A program made the translations under genes and the position numbers. This document shows, one piece after another, positions 23,448 to 32,900 of a stretch of 64,000 nucleotides of DNA. The number at the start of each line of letters is the position of its first letter. The first letter of the stretch is position 1. The stretch comes from Allobranchiibius huperziae (GTDB lineage: Bacteria; Actinomycetota; Actinomycetes; Actinomycetales; Dermatophilaceae). The DNA is taken from positions 3,488,929-3,552,928 of the forward strand of contig NZ_JACCFW010000001.1 in the NCBI RefSeq assembly GCF_013410455.1, read 5' to 3'. Below the pieces are notes generated by a model. It saw nothing but the letters and a program-made list of their open reading frames with translations. It was not told where the DNA came from and searched no databases.

Positions 23448-25214
23448 ATGCACTTCGCCGGCCTCGACCTCGCCTGGGGCAACAGGAGTCCCACGGGCGT
23501 CGCCGTTCTCGACGACAGCGGGGCCTTGTGCCACCTGTCGGCCGCCCGCACGGACGCCGACATCGAGGCGAGCCTCGCGCCGTACCTCGACGACGGCCTG
23601 GTGGTCGGAGTGGACGCGCCGCTCGTGGTCACGAACGAGACCGGCAACCGCGCGGCCGAGCGGGCGCTGAACAAGGACTTCGCGCGCTTCGACGCGGGTG
23701 CCCACCCCTCGAACCTATCCATCCCGACGTTCCGGAACGGTCTGCGCGGCGCGCGCGTCTGTGAGCAGCTCGGCCTCGACATGGACCCGGCGTCGCGGGC
23801 GCCGCGGCGTGCCGTCGAGGTCTACCCGCATCCGGCGACGGTCGCCCTCTTCGAGCTCGGGCGCACGCTGAAGTACAAGAACAAGCAGGGTCGTTCGGTC
23901 GCCCGGCTGCGCGATGAGCTGCTGACGCTCATGCGGTTGCTGGAGTCGCTCGCGGCGGCCACCCCGGCCCTGCACCTGGTGCCCCATGACGGCTGGCGCG
24001 CCCTGGTGACGTCGGTGGAGGAGGCCACGAGCAAGGCACAGCTGCGGGTCGCCGAGGACCAGGTGGACTCCGTGGTGTGCGCCTACGTCGTGCTGTTCCG
24101 CGAACGCCGGCCGGAGGCGATGACGACGTACGGCACCTTCGCCGACGGGTACATCGTCACTCCGACGCTGCCCGACGGCCTGGTGCCCTCGCCGCGCGCG
24201 CCGCGGGTCGAGCAGCGGGTCGACGTCGTGCGCCGCGCGACGCAGGAGTACGCGATGGGCTTCCCGGCCGTGCAGGCCGCCGCGGAGGAGGCCATCGAGA
24301 TCGTCGTCGGCGTCCTGGACGACGCGGGTCTGAACTACCTCAGCGTGACCGGTCGCGCGAAGAGCATCGCGTCGTTCGCGGAGAAGGCCGGGCGCACCAT
24401 CGACGGCGTCGCTCTCTTCGCCGATCCGCTGACCGAGATCGGCGATGTCATCGGACTGCGGGTCATCACCTACGTGCACAGTGACGTCGCCTCCGTCGCA
24501 GAGCTCCTGGCTGCCGAGACGGTGGTCATCGAGGACCGTGACATGGGGCAGGCGACGGCGAGCGAGGGTGGGTTCGGCTACGCGAGTCGTCACCTGCAGA
24601 TCCGGCTCGCTCCGTCCGAACAGGTCGTGCACCCGCTGATCGGCGACCGCCAGATCCAGGTGCAGATCCGCACGGTGCTGCAGCACGCGTGGGCCGAGTT
24701 CGAGCATGACATCCGCTACAAGGGAACGATCCCGGACGAGCATCGCGCCGACTTCGACCGCCGCTTCACGCTGGCCGCCGGCCTGTTGGAGCTGGCGGAT
24801 CAGCAGTTCTCCACCATCCGCGAGCGTCTGCACGACGGGGTCCGCGAGCCCAGTGTCACTGTGGCCGATGACGACCCGCGCATCAGTCCCCGGGAGCTCG
24901 CGGCGTTCCTCGCGGGCGAGTACGCCGACGCCAGCTGGTCGCGCCCCGACCACTACGCGTGGATCGCAGGCCTGGTCCTCGAGCTAGGCATCACCTCATT
25001 GGCGGAGCTGGCCGACACCATCCGCGCGGTCGACTCCGGCGCGATCGAGGCCCGGATGGGATACCGCAACCGGGCGGGCGCCGTACGCCGGCTCGACGAT
25101 GCGCTCCTCGTCAGCTACGGCGACCGCTACATCCGGTTGCACGGCAACGCCCACCGGGTCGACCGACTGCAGGCACGCCTGCAGAAGATGTCCCCCGACG
25201 CCGAGTCGGACTGA
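23448..25214 (+). CDS. DUF429 - RelA/SpoT nucleotide synthetase fusion protein
   Basis: 588 residues in one uninterrupted frame. Residues 1-225 are an actinobacterial DUF429 domain, a predicted RNase H-fold nuclease-like unit: FAGLDLAWGN, VVGVDAPLVVTNETGN, RRAVEVYPHPATVALF, KAQLRVAEDQVDSVVCAY. Residues about 265-430 are a RelA/SpoT (p)ppGpp-synthetase domain: R303-x-K305-S306, D333-x-x-G336-x-R338, G-Y378-x-S-x-H, Q404-x-Q-I-R-T409 and W415-A-E417. No HD hydrolase, TGS or ACT domain exists. The last 150 residues are helical and unassigned. CATGCT ends 6 bases before ATG 23448, suggesting a leaderless mRNA. The gene ends 11 bases from the convergent pknB. An alarmone-making enzyme, a nucleotide-modifying toxin or a defence effector are all possible. 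Confidence 0.88.
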   Translation: MHFAGLDLAWGNRSPTGVAVLDDSGALCHLSAARTDADIEASLAPYLDDGLVVGVDAPLVVTNETGNRAAERALNKDFARFDAGAHPSNLSIPTFRNGLRGARVCEQLGLDMDPASRAPRRAVEVYPHPATVALFELGRTLKYKNKQGRSVARLRDELLTLMRLLESLAAATPALHLVPHDGWRALVTSVEEATSKAQLRVAEDQVDSVVCAYVVLFRERRPEAMTTYGTFADGYIVTPTLPDGLVPSPRAPRVEQRVDVVRRATQEYAMGFPAVQAAAEEAIEIVVGVLDDAGLNYLSVTGRAKSIASFAEKAGRTIDGVALFADPLTEIGDVIGLRVITYVHSDVASVAELLAAETVVIEDRDMGQATASEGGFGYASRHLQIRLAPSEQVVHPLIGDRQIQVQIRTVLQHAWAEFEHDIRYKGTIPDEHRADFDRRFTLAAGLLELADQQFSTIRERLHDGVREPSVTVADDDPRISPRELAAFLAGEYADASWSRPDHYAWIAGLVLELGITSLAELADTIRAVDSGAIEARMGYRNRAGAVRRLDDALLVSYGDRYIRLHGNAHRVDRLQARLQKMSPDAESD

Positions 25215-25225
25215 CACCAGGTCGA

Positions 25226-27076
25226 TCACGGCGTCGACATCCCCTGGGTCGGGGGACTGGCGGACTTGCTCGGGCTGCTCGAGGAGGACGTCGGGCTCGA
25301 TGTGGTCGTCGAGGTCGGAGGGGGGCTCGTCGTCGTCGATGTCGATGTCGAGGTCGGCGGCGGGGTGACGGTCGAGGTGAAGGTGGACGCCGGCGGCCGC
25401 AGGATGCCGACGTAGATCGTGATGATGGAGTTCACCGCGACCTTCTGACCCGCGTTGCTCACCCGTACGACCTTGTCGACCTGGCCCGGGTCGCTGGTCT
25501 CGACGGCCTGGATCGTCGCCCCGAGGTGAGCCGCGCGCAACTCGATCTGAGCGGCCGAGCTGCTCTTGCCCCGAAGATCGGAGGGCACCGTCACCTGTCC
25601 GCTGCTCACGTTGAGGATCAACGGGGAGCTGGGGTTGGCCGAATTGCCGCTCGCAGGAGTCGTGCTCACCACGACACCCTGGTCGTACTGGGTGTCGGGG
25701 ACCTGCTGGCTGCTGACCGACACGTTCGTGAATCCGGCGTCCTTCAACGCCTGTTTCGCCTGGTCGACTGTCTGGCCGGAGAGGTCGGGGATGGGCAGCG
25801 CGTCCGGGCCGCTGGACACGTCGATGACGACCGTGCTCCCGGCTCGGGCGTCGCCGGACGACGGGTCCTGGCTCACGACCTGTCCGATGGTCGCGTCGTT
25901 CGTGACCTTGTGCACCGACGGGGCGAACCCGCTCGATTTCAAGGTGGCGATGGCCTGGGCCTGGGTCAAGTTGACCACGTTGGGCACGCTCGTGAGCTTG
26001 GTGCCGTCGCCGGAGTTCATCACCAGGTAGCCGATGCCGAGGATCGCCGCGAGCAGCGCCACGACGGCCGCCACCCAGATGAGGGTGCGCCGTGGCGGGG
26101 AGTGCGACCCGTCGTACTCCGCCGTCGGATCGTGCCCGACGGCCGGGGCGGGTACGGCGTGCGGCTCGCCGTCCATCGGCCGGCCCGCGCCCTCCGTCGC
26201 CGCCGCGGCAGCGCTGAGCGGCTCACCGGTACGCGCCCGCTGCAGGTCCGCGCGGAAGTCGCCGGCGTGCTGGTAGCGCGAGCCGCGCGGCTTCTCCAAC
26301 GAGTGCAGCGTGACCGCGTCCATGGCGGGCGGCACCGACGGCTCGTAGACCGACGGGGGCTGCGGCTGGTCGGTGATGTGCTGGTAGACGAGGCTGACCG
26401 GCTCGCCGACGAACGGCGTTCTGCCCGTGAGCAACTCGAAGAGCACGCATCCGGCGGAGTAGAGGTCGGAGCGCGCGTCGACGGTCTCGCCCTGGGCCTG
26501 CTCGGGCGACAGGTAGCGAGCCGTGCCGACCACGGCCTGCGCCGACGTCATCGTCGCGGCGGTGTCGGCCAGCGCACGGGCGATGCCGAAGTCCATCACC
26601 TTGACGCTGCCGCCGCGGGTGAGCATCACGTTGGCCGGTTTGATGTCCCGGTGCACGATGCCCTTCTCGTGCGAGTAGTCCAGGGCCGACAGGATGCCCA
26701 TCGTGATCCGGGCGGCCTCGTCGGGCGCGAGCTTGCCCTCGTCGTCGAGGATGTCGCGCAGCGTCTCGCCCTCGACGTACTCCATGACGATGTAGGGGAC
26801 GTCCACGCGGGCGCCGCCGGTCTCCACGGCGATGTCCTCGCCGGAGTCGTAGACCGCCACGACGGCATGGTGGTTGAGCCCGGCGGCCGACTGGGCCTCC
26901 CGGCGGAAGCGGGTGAGGAACGAGGGGTCGCGGGCCAGGTCCGAGCGCAGCATCTTGATCGCGACGGTGCGTCCGAGGCGGGTGTCGTGGCCGAGGTGGA
27001 CCTCGGCCATTCCGCCGCGGCCGATGAGCTCGCCGACCTCGTACCGGCCGCCCAGGATGCGGGGGGTGTCGTTCAC
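25226..27076 (-). CDS. pknB: Serine/threonine protein kinase with PASTA domains
   Basis: 616 residues. Cytoplasmic kinase domain (about 12-270): [51 protein letters not shown] linker and one transmembrane segment (about 331-353) lead to three extracytoplasmic PASTA domains, which bind peptidoglycan fragments and muropeptides. A Ser/Thr/Pro-rich tail of about 70 residues ends the protein. PknB phosphorylates division and wall-synthesis proteins, including FhaA and MviN-type targets in other actinobacteria. M. tuberculosis PknB has four PASTA units, so one is missing here. GTG 27076 overlaps the preceding small frame and has AGGAGG 4 bases upstream. It is the last gene of a seven- or eight-gene operon. 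Confidence 0.96.
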   Translation of the reverse strand: MNDTPRILGGRYEVGELIGRGGMAEVHLGHDTRLGRTVAIKMLRSDLARDPSFLTRFRREAQSAAGLNHHAVVAVYDSGEDIAVETGGARVDVPYIVMEYVEGETLRDILDDEGKLAPDEAARITMGILSALDYSHEKGIVHRDIKPANVMLTRGGSVKVMDFGIARALADTAATMTSAQAVVGTARYLSPEQAQGETVDARSDLYSAGCVLFELLTGRTPFVGEPVSLVYQHITDQPQPPSVYEPSVPPAMDAVTLHSLEKPRGSRYQHAGDFRADLQRARTGEPLSAAAAATEGAGRPMDGEPHAVPAPAVGHDPTAEYDGSHSPPRRTLIWVAAVVALLAAILGIGYLVMNSGDGTKLTSVPNVVNLTQAQAIATLKSSGFAPSVHKVTNDATIGQVVSQDPSSGDARAGSTVVIDVSSGPDALPIPDLSGQTVDQAKQALKDAGFTNVSVSSQQVPDTQYDQGVVVSTTPASGNSANPSSPLILNVSSGQVTVPSDLRGKSSSAAQIELRAAHLGATIQAVETSDPGQVDKVVRVSNAGQKVAVNSIITIYVGILRPPASTFTSTVTPPPTSTSTSTTTSPPPTSTTTSSPTSSSSSPSKSASPPTQGMSTP

Positions 27077-27282
27077 CGTGCCTCCTGCCCGAACGCCGCT
27101 GTGAGGAGACCCGGAGCGGGCGCGGATGGCATCACCGACGGTCGGTGCACCTCGACCGCGGGTCCCGCCGCGGCCTGGTCGTGGTTCTCGGAGTACGTGA
27201 CGAGCGAGCGTGCCACAACGGCGTCCAGACTCCCCGGGATCGAGGGGTTGAGGGTGGCGGGCATCGGAGAGCGGGGCGTCAT
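27073..27282 (-). CDS. 69-codon small protein between pknA and pknB
   Basis: 69 residues, MTPRSPMPATLNPSIPGSLD onward, with no recognised domain, signal peptide or transmembrane segment. Its ATG overlaps the pknA stop (ATGA) and its TGA overlaps the pknB GTG, so it tiles exactly the interval between the two kinases. GGAG lies 6 bases before its start. The pattern is the same translational-coupling arrangement used by pknA, pbpA, rodA and pstP in this operon, which argues for a real, translated frame. It could instead only carry ribosomes from pknA to pknB. A kinase substrate or adaptor is a guess. Confidence 0.55.
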   Translation of the reverse strand: MTPRSPMPATLNPSIPGSLDAVVARSLVTYSENHDQAAAGPAVEVHRPSVMPSAPAPGLLTAAFGQEAR

Positions 27283-28724
27283 CGCAGCTCCATGGCGGTC
27301 GTGCCGGGGTGACGCAACGACGCGATCTGAACGGGTTTGGTGAAGTGCTCCTGCGGGGTGCCCGAGGAACGCCCGCGGAGGAGGACGACGAGCACGACGG
27401 CGACGATCACGATGATCAGCGCGATCGCAGCGAGCACGGCGTACCGCCGGGTCCGCGACGTGGTGGTCGACGGCCCGGACGCACGGCTGCCGGACGGCTG
27501 ACCCTCGGTCTCGCGCTGGTCGCCGCGGTCCCCGGCGATGCCAGGGGGCAGCACCCGGGTCGACCCGGGACCGGAGGGGAGGTGCTCGGTGGTGCGGCGG
27601 CCTGGGAGCTGATGCCCGCGTGGCGGATCGCCGTGCGTGCCTTGCGGTCCGGAGGACGGTGCGCCGTGCTCGCCGTGGTTGCCGGGCTCCCTGTGGGCGG
27701 GGGCGCCGAAGTCGCCGAAGTTCTGACCGGGGTACTCATCGGGTCCGAACGGCGCGGCACCCTGCGGCCCGGAGTGCGGGCCGGGGTCCTTGCGGTCGCG
27801 GCGGCGCCGACGGCCCTCCCCTTGCGGCGAGTGAGGCGCGGGCGGGGACGGGTCCCACTCGCCGCGCCGCGGCGGCTCGCTGTACGGGTCGAAGCCCATC
27901 CGCGCGCTGTCGACGATCGACTGCTGCAGGGCGCGGGCGAACTCGGCCGCCGAGTCCGGGCGGAACTGCGGGTCCTTCTCCAGCGCGGCCAGGACGACGG
28001 CACGCACCGGCGGCGGCACGAAGTCCGGCATCGGCGGCGGCTGCTCGTTGACGTGGGCCATCGCCAGCGCGACGGGGCTGTCGGAATTGAACGGCCTTGC
28101 GCCGCACAACATCTCGTACGTGACGACGGCGAGTGCGTAGACGTCGCTGAGGGGGGTGGTCTCCTGACCCAACGCGGCCTCGGGCGCGAGGTACTGCGCG
28201 GTCCCCATCACCTCGCCGGCCTTGGTCATGGCCGCGGAGCCGACCGCGCGGGCGATGCCGAAGTCGGTCAGCTTGACGATCCCGTCGGCGGTGACGAGCA
28301 CGTTGGCGGGTTTGACGTCGCGGTGCACCAGGCCGTTCAGGTGCGCCGACTGCAGCGCCGTCGCGGTCTGGGCGATGAGCCCCACGGTGTCGACCGCGGG
28401 CATCGGCGCCCGGTCGGCGATGATCCGCGAGAGCGGCAGGCCGGGGACGTACTCCATGACGAGGTACGCCGATCCCTCGTCCTCGCCGTAGTCGTAGACG
28501 GCCGCGATGTTGGCGTGGGTGAGCGCCGCGGCCAGGCGTGCCTCCGTGCGGAACCGCTGGTCGAATCCGATCTCGTCGGTCAGCCCGCCCTTCAGCACCT
28601 TGACCGCGACGGTGCGCCCGAGGATCGCGTCGGTGGCTGCCCAGACCTCGCCCATGCCGCCGGCCGCGATCTTGTCGGTGAGCGTGTAGCGCCCACCCAG
28701 GGTGTCCCCACCACCTGCGCTCAT
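27279..28724 (-). CDS. pknA: Serine/threonine protein kinase PknA
   Basis: 481 residues. Kinase domain (about 10-268): AAGGMGEVWAA, AVKVLKGG, VHRDVKPANVLV, LTDFGIARAV, GTAQYLAPEAALG. A long Pro/Gly/His-rich linker follows, then one transmembrane segment (YAVLAAIALIIVIVAVVLVV) and a short external tail without PASTA units, which distinguishes PknA from PknB. It regulates cell shape and division together with PknB. ATG 28724 overlaps the pbpA stop by 4 bases and its own stop overlaps the 69-codon frame. No separate promoter is seen. Confidence 0.93.
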   Translation of the reverse strand: MSAGGGDTLGGRYTLTDKIAAGGMGEVWAATDAILGRTVAVKVLKGGLTDEIGFDQRFRTEARLAAALTHANIAAVYDYGEDEGSAYLVMEYVPGLPLSRIIADRAPMPAVDTVGLIAQTATALQSAHLNGLVHRDVKPANVLVTADGIVKLTDFGIARAVGSAAMTKAGEVMGTAQYLAPEAALGQETTPLSDVYALAVVTYEMLCGARPFNSDSPVALAMAHVNEQPPPMPDFVPPPVRAVVLAALEKDPQFRPDSAAEFARALQQSIVDSARMGFDPYSEPPRRGEWDPSPPAPHSPQGEGRRRRRDRKDPGPHSGPQGAAPFGPDEYPGQNFGDFGAPAHREPGNHGEHGAPSSGPQGTHGDPPRGHQLPGRRTTEHLPSGPGSTRVLPPGIAGDRGDQRETEGQPSGSRASGPSTTTSRTRRYAVLAAIALIIVIVAVVLVVLLRGRSSGTPQEHFTKPVQIASLRHPGTTAMELR

Positions 28725-30172
28725 CGCCCGATCCCCGCCTCGATGACCTGTTTCGCGATCGGCGCCGCGACCGAGCCCCCGCCCGCCTCCGCACCGTACT
28801 TGCCGCCGTTCTCCACGAGCACGGCGACGGCGATCTTGGGGTTGTCGGCGGGCGCGAACGCGGTGAACCACGCGTGCGCGGGCAGTCCCTGCCCGTGCTG
28901 CGCGGTGCCGGTCTTGCCGGCGACCTGGACGCCGGGGATCTGCGCCCGCGTGCCGGTGCCGCTGTCGACGACCGCCAGCATCATCGTCTTCAGTTCGCTC
29001 GCCACCTGGGAGCTGACGGCGGTGGAGAAGAGCTTGGGGTCGGTGGAGGAGATGACGTCGAGGTTGTCGTCCCGCACGTCCTTGACCAGGTAGGGCGTCA
29101 TCACCCGGCCGCCGTTGGCGATCCCGGCGGAGACCATCGCCATCTGCAGCGGGGTGGACTGCACGTCGTACTGGCCGATCGAGGACTGGGCCAGCTGCGC
29201 CGGGTCGAGGCCGGTCGGGAAGCGGCTCGCCGCGACCGACATCGGGATGTTCAGCTGCTGCCCGAAGCCGAACCGTTGTGCCTGCGCCGCCACGGCGTCC
29301 TGGCCGAGGGAGAGGCCGACACTGGCGAACGCGGTGTTGCAGCTGATCTCCAGTGCGTGGATGAGCGTCGTACGACCGCCCGGTCCGCAGGCGCCCGAGA
29401 AGTCATTGGGCAGAGTGGTGTTCGTCTGGGGCAGGCGCAGTGACGCCGGGCCGGGGACGGAGGTCTGCGGGGTGTATTTGCCCGAGGACAGGGCCGCCGC
29501 ACTCACGATCAGCTTGAACGTCGAACCGGGCGGGTAGAGCTCGGAGGTGGCGCGGTTGAGCAGCGGCCGCGAGGTGTTCTTGATGAGCGACGTCCAGTTC
29601 TTCTGGACCGTCGTCAGGTCGTGCCCGGACAGCTCGTTCGGGTCGTACGTCGGGCTGGTCACCATCGCGAGGATCGCGCCGGTCTTCGGGTCGAGCGCCA
29701 CGACGGCACCGACCTTGGATCCGAGAGCCGACTTCGCCGCCTTCTGCACCTTGGCGTCGAGGGTGAGGTCGACGTTGGCGCCCTGCGGTTTCTGACCGGT
29801 CACGATGTCGGTGAAGCGGCGGTAGAAGAGCTGGTCGGAGGTGCCGGACAGCAGGCTGCCGTACCTGGACTCCACGGCGGAGGAGCCGTAGAGGAAGGAG
29901 TAGTAGCCGGTCGCGGCGGCGTACGTCGTGCCCTGCGGGTAGGTGCGCAGCCACTTGTACTCGTCGTTGCTGGGCTTGGACACCGCGACCGCGTTGCCGC
30001 CGACGAGGATCGAGCCGCGCTGCCGTGCGTACGACGAGAGCAGGGTGCGCCGGTTGCCGGGCCTGTCGTTGAGGGCCTTGGCCTGGAAGAACTGGATCGT
30101 CGTCGTGGCGATCAGCAGCGCGCAGAACATGGCGGCGACCACGAGCCCGAGGCGGCGGATGGGTGCGTTCAT
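28721..30172 (-). CDS. pbpA: Penicillin-binding protein 2 (class B transpeptidase PbpA)
   Basis: 483 residues. One N-terminal transmembrane anchor, a short dimerisation-type domain, then the transpeptidase: active-site Ser in PPGSTFKLIVSAAAL (S-x-x-K), S-x-N in LEISCNTAFAS, and K-T-G-T in VAGKTGTAQHG. It crosslinks peptidoglycan at the growing wall and is the usual partner of RodA, whose gene lies immediately upstream (58-base gap). The stop overlaps the pknA ATG. Length and motifs are typical of actinobacterial PbpA. Confidence 0.95.
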   Translation of the reverse strand: MNAPIRRLGLVVAAMFCALLIATTTIQFFQAKALNDRPGNRRTLLSSYARQRGSILVGGNAVAVSKPSNDEYKWLRTYPQGTTYAAATGYYSFLYGSSAVESRYGSLLSGTSDQLFYRRFTDIVTGQKPQGANVDLTLDAKVQKAAKSALGSKVGAVVALDPKTGAILAMVTSPTYDPNELSGHDLTTVQKNWTSLIKNTSRPLLNRATSELYPPGSTFKLIVSAAALSSGKYTPQTSVPGPASLRLPQTNTTLPNDFSGACGPGGRTTLIHALEISCNTAFASVGLSLGQDAVAAQAQRFGFGQQLNIPMSVAASRFPTGLDPAQLAQSSIGQYDVQSTPLQMAMVSAGIANGGRVMTPYLVKDVRDDNLDVISSTDPKLFSTAVSSQVASELKTMMLAVVDSGTGTRAQIPGVQVAGKTGTAQHGQGLPAHAWFTAFAPADNPKIAVAVLVENGGKYGAEAGGGSVAAPIAKQVIEAGIGR

Positions 30173-30230
30173 CGGGGTCCCCGCGAAGTACTTGGGGGAG
30201 CGCAGCGGAGGAAAGACTTCGTGGGGTGGA

Positions 30231-31622
30231 TCACCGCGACTTCACCACCTGGGTGTCGGCGGACCCGACGGCCGAGGCGCCGGGCTCGTCGACGGTCGGG
30301 CGGCGGGCCTGGTCGCTGATCCGCAGCAGCAGCACGATGATGATCCAGTTGGCGATCAGCGAGCTGCCGCCGGCCGACATGAACGGCGTGGTGAGGCCGG
30401 TGAGCGGGATGACCCGGGTGACGCCGCCGACCACCACGAAGACCTGCAGCGCCATCGAGAAGCCGAGGCCCGTCGCGAGCAGCTTGCCGAAGCCGTCCCG
30501 CGCGGCGATACCGGCGCGCAGCCCGCGCTCCACCACGATCGCGAAGAGCACGATGATCGCGATGAGTCCGACCAGCCCGAGCTCCTCGCCGAACGAGGGG
30601 ATGATGAAGTCGGAGTTGGCAAAGTAGGTCAAGTCGGGGTGGCCCTGTCCGAGGCCGGTGCCGAGCATCCCGCCACTACCCATCCCCATCAGCCCCAGCG
30701 CGAGCTGGTCGGACAGGTGCGGGTTGAACGGGTTGATCCACAGGTCGACGCGCACCTGGAAGTGCGCGAAGAGCAGGTACGCCGCGTAGCAGCCGGCGAG
30801 GAAGAGTCCCATGCCGATGACGATCCAGGAACGGCGTTCGGTGGCGACGTAGAGCAGCGCGACGAAGAGGCCGAAGAAGAGCAACGACGTACCGAGGTCG
30901 GACTCGAAGACCAGCACCGCGAGGCTCGCGAGCCAGGCGATGATGATCGGTCCGAGGTCGCGGGCACGGGGCAGCGGGAAGCCCAGGATCCGGCGACCGA
31001 CGAGCGACAACGCGTCGCGCTTCTGCACCAGGTAGCCGGAGAAGAAGATGATCACGCAGATCTTCGACAGCTCGCTCGGCTGGAACGACAACGGCCCCAG
31101 GCCGATCCAGATACGGCTGCCGTTGATGTTGCGCCCGAGGATCGGGGTGAGCGGCAGCAGTAGGAGCACGAGACCGGCGAGCGCGAAGGTGAAGGTGTAC
31201 TGCCCGAGCCGGCGGTGATCGCGCACCACGACCAGCAGCACTCCGGCGACGAGCACCGAGATACCGGTCCAGAGCAGCTGACGCACCGCCGCCCCCTGGC
31301 CGATGTGGTGGCCCTGGGCGAGGTCGAGACGGTGGATCATCACCAGTCCCAGGCCGTTCAGCAGCGTCGCGACGGGGAGCAGGATCGGATCGGCGTACGC
31401 CGCCTGCCACCGCACCAGCAGGTGCAGCGCCAGCGCGACGACCCCGAAACCGATGCCCAGCGTCAGCAGGTCCGGCGGCAGGGTGTTGTCGACGGCCAGC
31501 CCGACGTCGGCGTACGCGAGCAGCACGATGGCGATGGCGAACGCGAGCAGCAGCAACTCCACGCCGCGCCGGGTGCGTGGTGTGTGCGGGGTGATGGTGC
31601 GCAGCGCGAAGGAACTGCTCAT
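30231..31622 (-). CDS. rodA: SEDS peptidoglycan polymerase RodA/FtsW
   Basis: 463 residues with about twelve transmembrane segments. SEDS proteins polymerise lipid II into glycan strands. Family blocks are visible: NGSRIWIGLGPLSFQPSELS, ESDLGTSLLFFGLF (with the catalytic Asp), DLWINPFNPHLSDQLALGL, GLGQGHPDLTYFANSDFIIP and TGLTTPFMSAGGSSL. ATG 31622 overlaps the pstP stop by 4 bases. It precedes pbpA in the operon, forming a polymerase/transpeptidase pair under control of the kinases and phosphatase encoded alongside. Confidence 0.95.
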   Translation of the reverse strand: MSSSFALRTITPHTPRTRRGVELLLLAFAIAIVLLAYADVGLAVDNTLPPDLLTLGIGFGVVALALHLLVRWQAAYADPILLPVATLLNGLGLVMIHRLDLAQGHHIGQGAAVRQLLWTGISVLVAGVLLVVVRDHRRLGQYTFTFALAGLVLLLLPLTPILGRNINGSRIWIGLGPLSFQPSELSKICVIIFFSGYLVQKRDALSLVGRRILGFPLPRARDLGPIIIAWLASLAVLVFESDLGTSLLFFGLFVALLYVATERRSWIVIGMGLFLAGCYAAYLLFAHFQVRVDLWINPFNPHLSDQLALGLMGMGSGGMLGTGLGQGHPDLTYFANSDFIIPSFGEELGLVGLIAIIVLFAIVVERGLRAGIAARDGFGKLLATGLGFSMALQVFVVVGGVTRVIPLTGLTTPFMSAGGSSLIANWIIIVLLLRISDQARRPTVDEPGASAVGSADTQVVKSR

Positions 31623-32896
31623 GTGCTGCAACTGCTCGCTTGGCTGCGGCAGGCCGCGGCCTGGGTGGTGAGGGTCTGCACGACCTTGCGTGCGTCGGGA
31701 AGGTCGTCGGCGCCGATGGTGGCGCGGACCCGGCTCTGGTAGTAGGACGGCAGATCGGTGGTCTTCACGTCGGTGTGCTGCCGGACCGAGTGCAGGTGGA
31801 AGGGTCCGATGCTGTTGTGCAGCCCGCGGTAGATGGCCACCGAGCCGTGGTCGTCGCCGACGTAGTACTGGGACTGCGTCCAGGAGTAGCCGATCCACCC
31901 CCCGACGGCGATGATCGCGACGACCAGCAGCCCCAGCCCGAGCCAGCGCAACCGCCGGAAGCGGGAGGGTCCCTCCTCGGCGAGGACGGGGGTCTCGTGC
32001 TCGTCGTCCTGCTCGTCCTGCGACCCGGGCGCGGGACCGTTGGCCTCACGGCTGAGCGCGGCGGCCTTCTCCGCCGGGGTCCGCGGCTCCGGGGGCGGGG
32101 TGTCGTCCGGCCGCATGGGCGGCGCGCCGGCCGCGCCGACGACCTGTGGCGTCGCGGACGTCGGGGCGGCGGAATCCACCACGTCCGCGACCACGACGGT
32201 GACGTTGTCGCGTGCGGAGGCCTTGAGGGCGATGGCGATCAGCCGGTCGGCGATCTCACCCGGCGTGCCCTGGGAGGTGACGATGTCCTCGATGGTCGAC
32301 TTCGCCACGTAGTCCGAGAGCCCGTCCGAGCACATCAGGTAGCGGTCGCCCACCTGCGCCTCGCGCAACGACAGGTCGGGCTCGTCGTCGGCGCGCCCGG
32401 TGAGTACGCGGGTGACGAACGAACGCTGCGGGTGATGTTCGGCCTCGGCCTCGGTGATCCGGCCGTCGTCCAGCAGCGCCTGCACCAGGGAGTGGTCCTT
32501 GGTGATCTGGGTGAAGACGCCGCCGCGGACCAGGTAGGCGCGCGAGTCGCCGATGTTGGCCATCGCCAGCTTGTTGCCGCTGCGCAGGAAGGCGATGAGC
32601 GTGGTGCCCATCCCTTCGAGATCAGGCTGCTCGTCCATCTCGTCGCGCAGACGCTCGTTGGCGCGTACGACGGCGTCGTGCAGCTGCGCGAGCGCCTCGT
32701 CGGCGCCGTAGGACTCCCCGTCCAGGTGCACCAACTCGGCCACGACCGTGGAGCTGGCCATGTCGCCCGCGGCGTGGCCGCCCATCCCGTCGGCGAGTAC
32801 GAGCAGGTCGGGCCCGGCGTAACCGGAGTCCTCGTTGCGGGTCTTGGAGCCCAGGCCCAGGTCGGTGCGGGCGGCGTAGCGCAGCGCGATCGGCAT
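31619..32896 (-). CDS. pstP: PP2C-type serine/threonine phosphatase
   Basis: 425 residues. Cytoplasmic PP2C domain (1-240): SKTRNEDSGYAGPDLLVLAD, DGMGGHAAGDMAS, NIGDSRAYLVR, TKDHSLVQALLDDG, CSDGLSDYV and ARDNVTVVVADV carry the metal-binding Asp residues. A charged linker, one transmembrane segment (LGLGLLVVAIIAVGGWIGYS) and an external domain of about 110 residues follow. It dephosphorylates PknA, PknB and their substrates. It lies 4 bases after fhaB and overlaps rodA. Confidence 0.95.
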   Translation of the reverse strand: MPIALRYAARTDLGLGSKTRNEDSGYAGPDLLVLADGMGGHAAGDMASSTVVAELVHLDGESYGADEALAQLHDAVVRANERLRDEMDEQPDLEGMGTTLIAFLRSGNKLAMANIGDSRAYLVRGGVFTQITKDHSLVQALLDDGRITEAEAEHHPQRSFVTRVLTGRADDEPDLSLREAQVGDRYLMCSDGLSDYVAKSTIEDIVTSQGTPGEIADRLIAIALKASARDNVTVVVADVVDSAAPTSATPQVVGAAGAPPMRPDDTPPPEPRTPAEKAAALSREANGPAPGSQDEQDDEHETPVLAEEGPSRFRRLRWLGLGLLVVAIIAVGGWIGYSWTQSQYYVGDDHGSVAIYRGLHNSIGPFHLHSVRQHTDVKTTDLPSYYQSRVRATIGADDLPDARKVVQTLTTQAAACRSQASSCST

Positions 32897-32900
32897 GCCG

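Noticed and set aside
24959-27343. 794-codon plus-strand frame over pknB
   Set aside because: Antisense shadow of the kinase and PASTA domains, with Arg/His/Val-rich sequence and no motifs.
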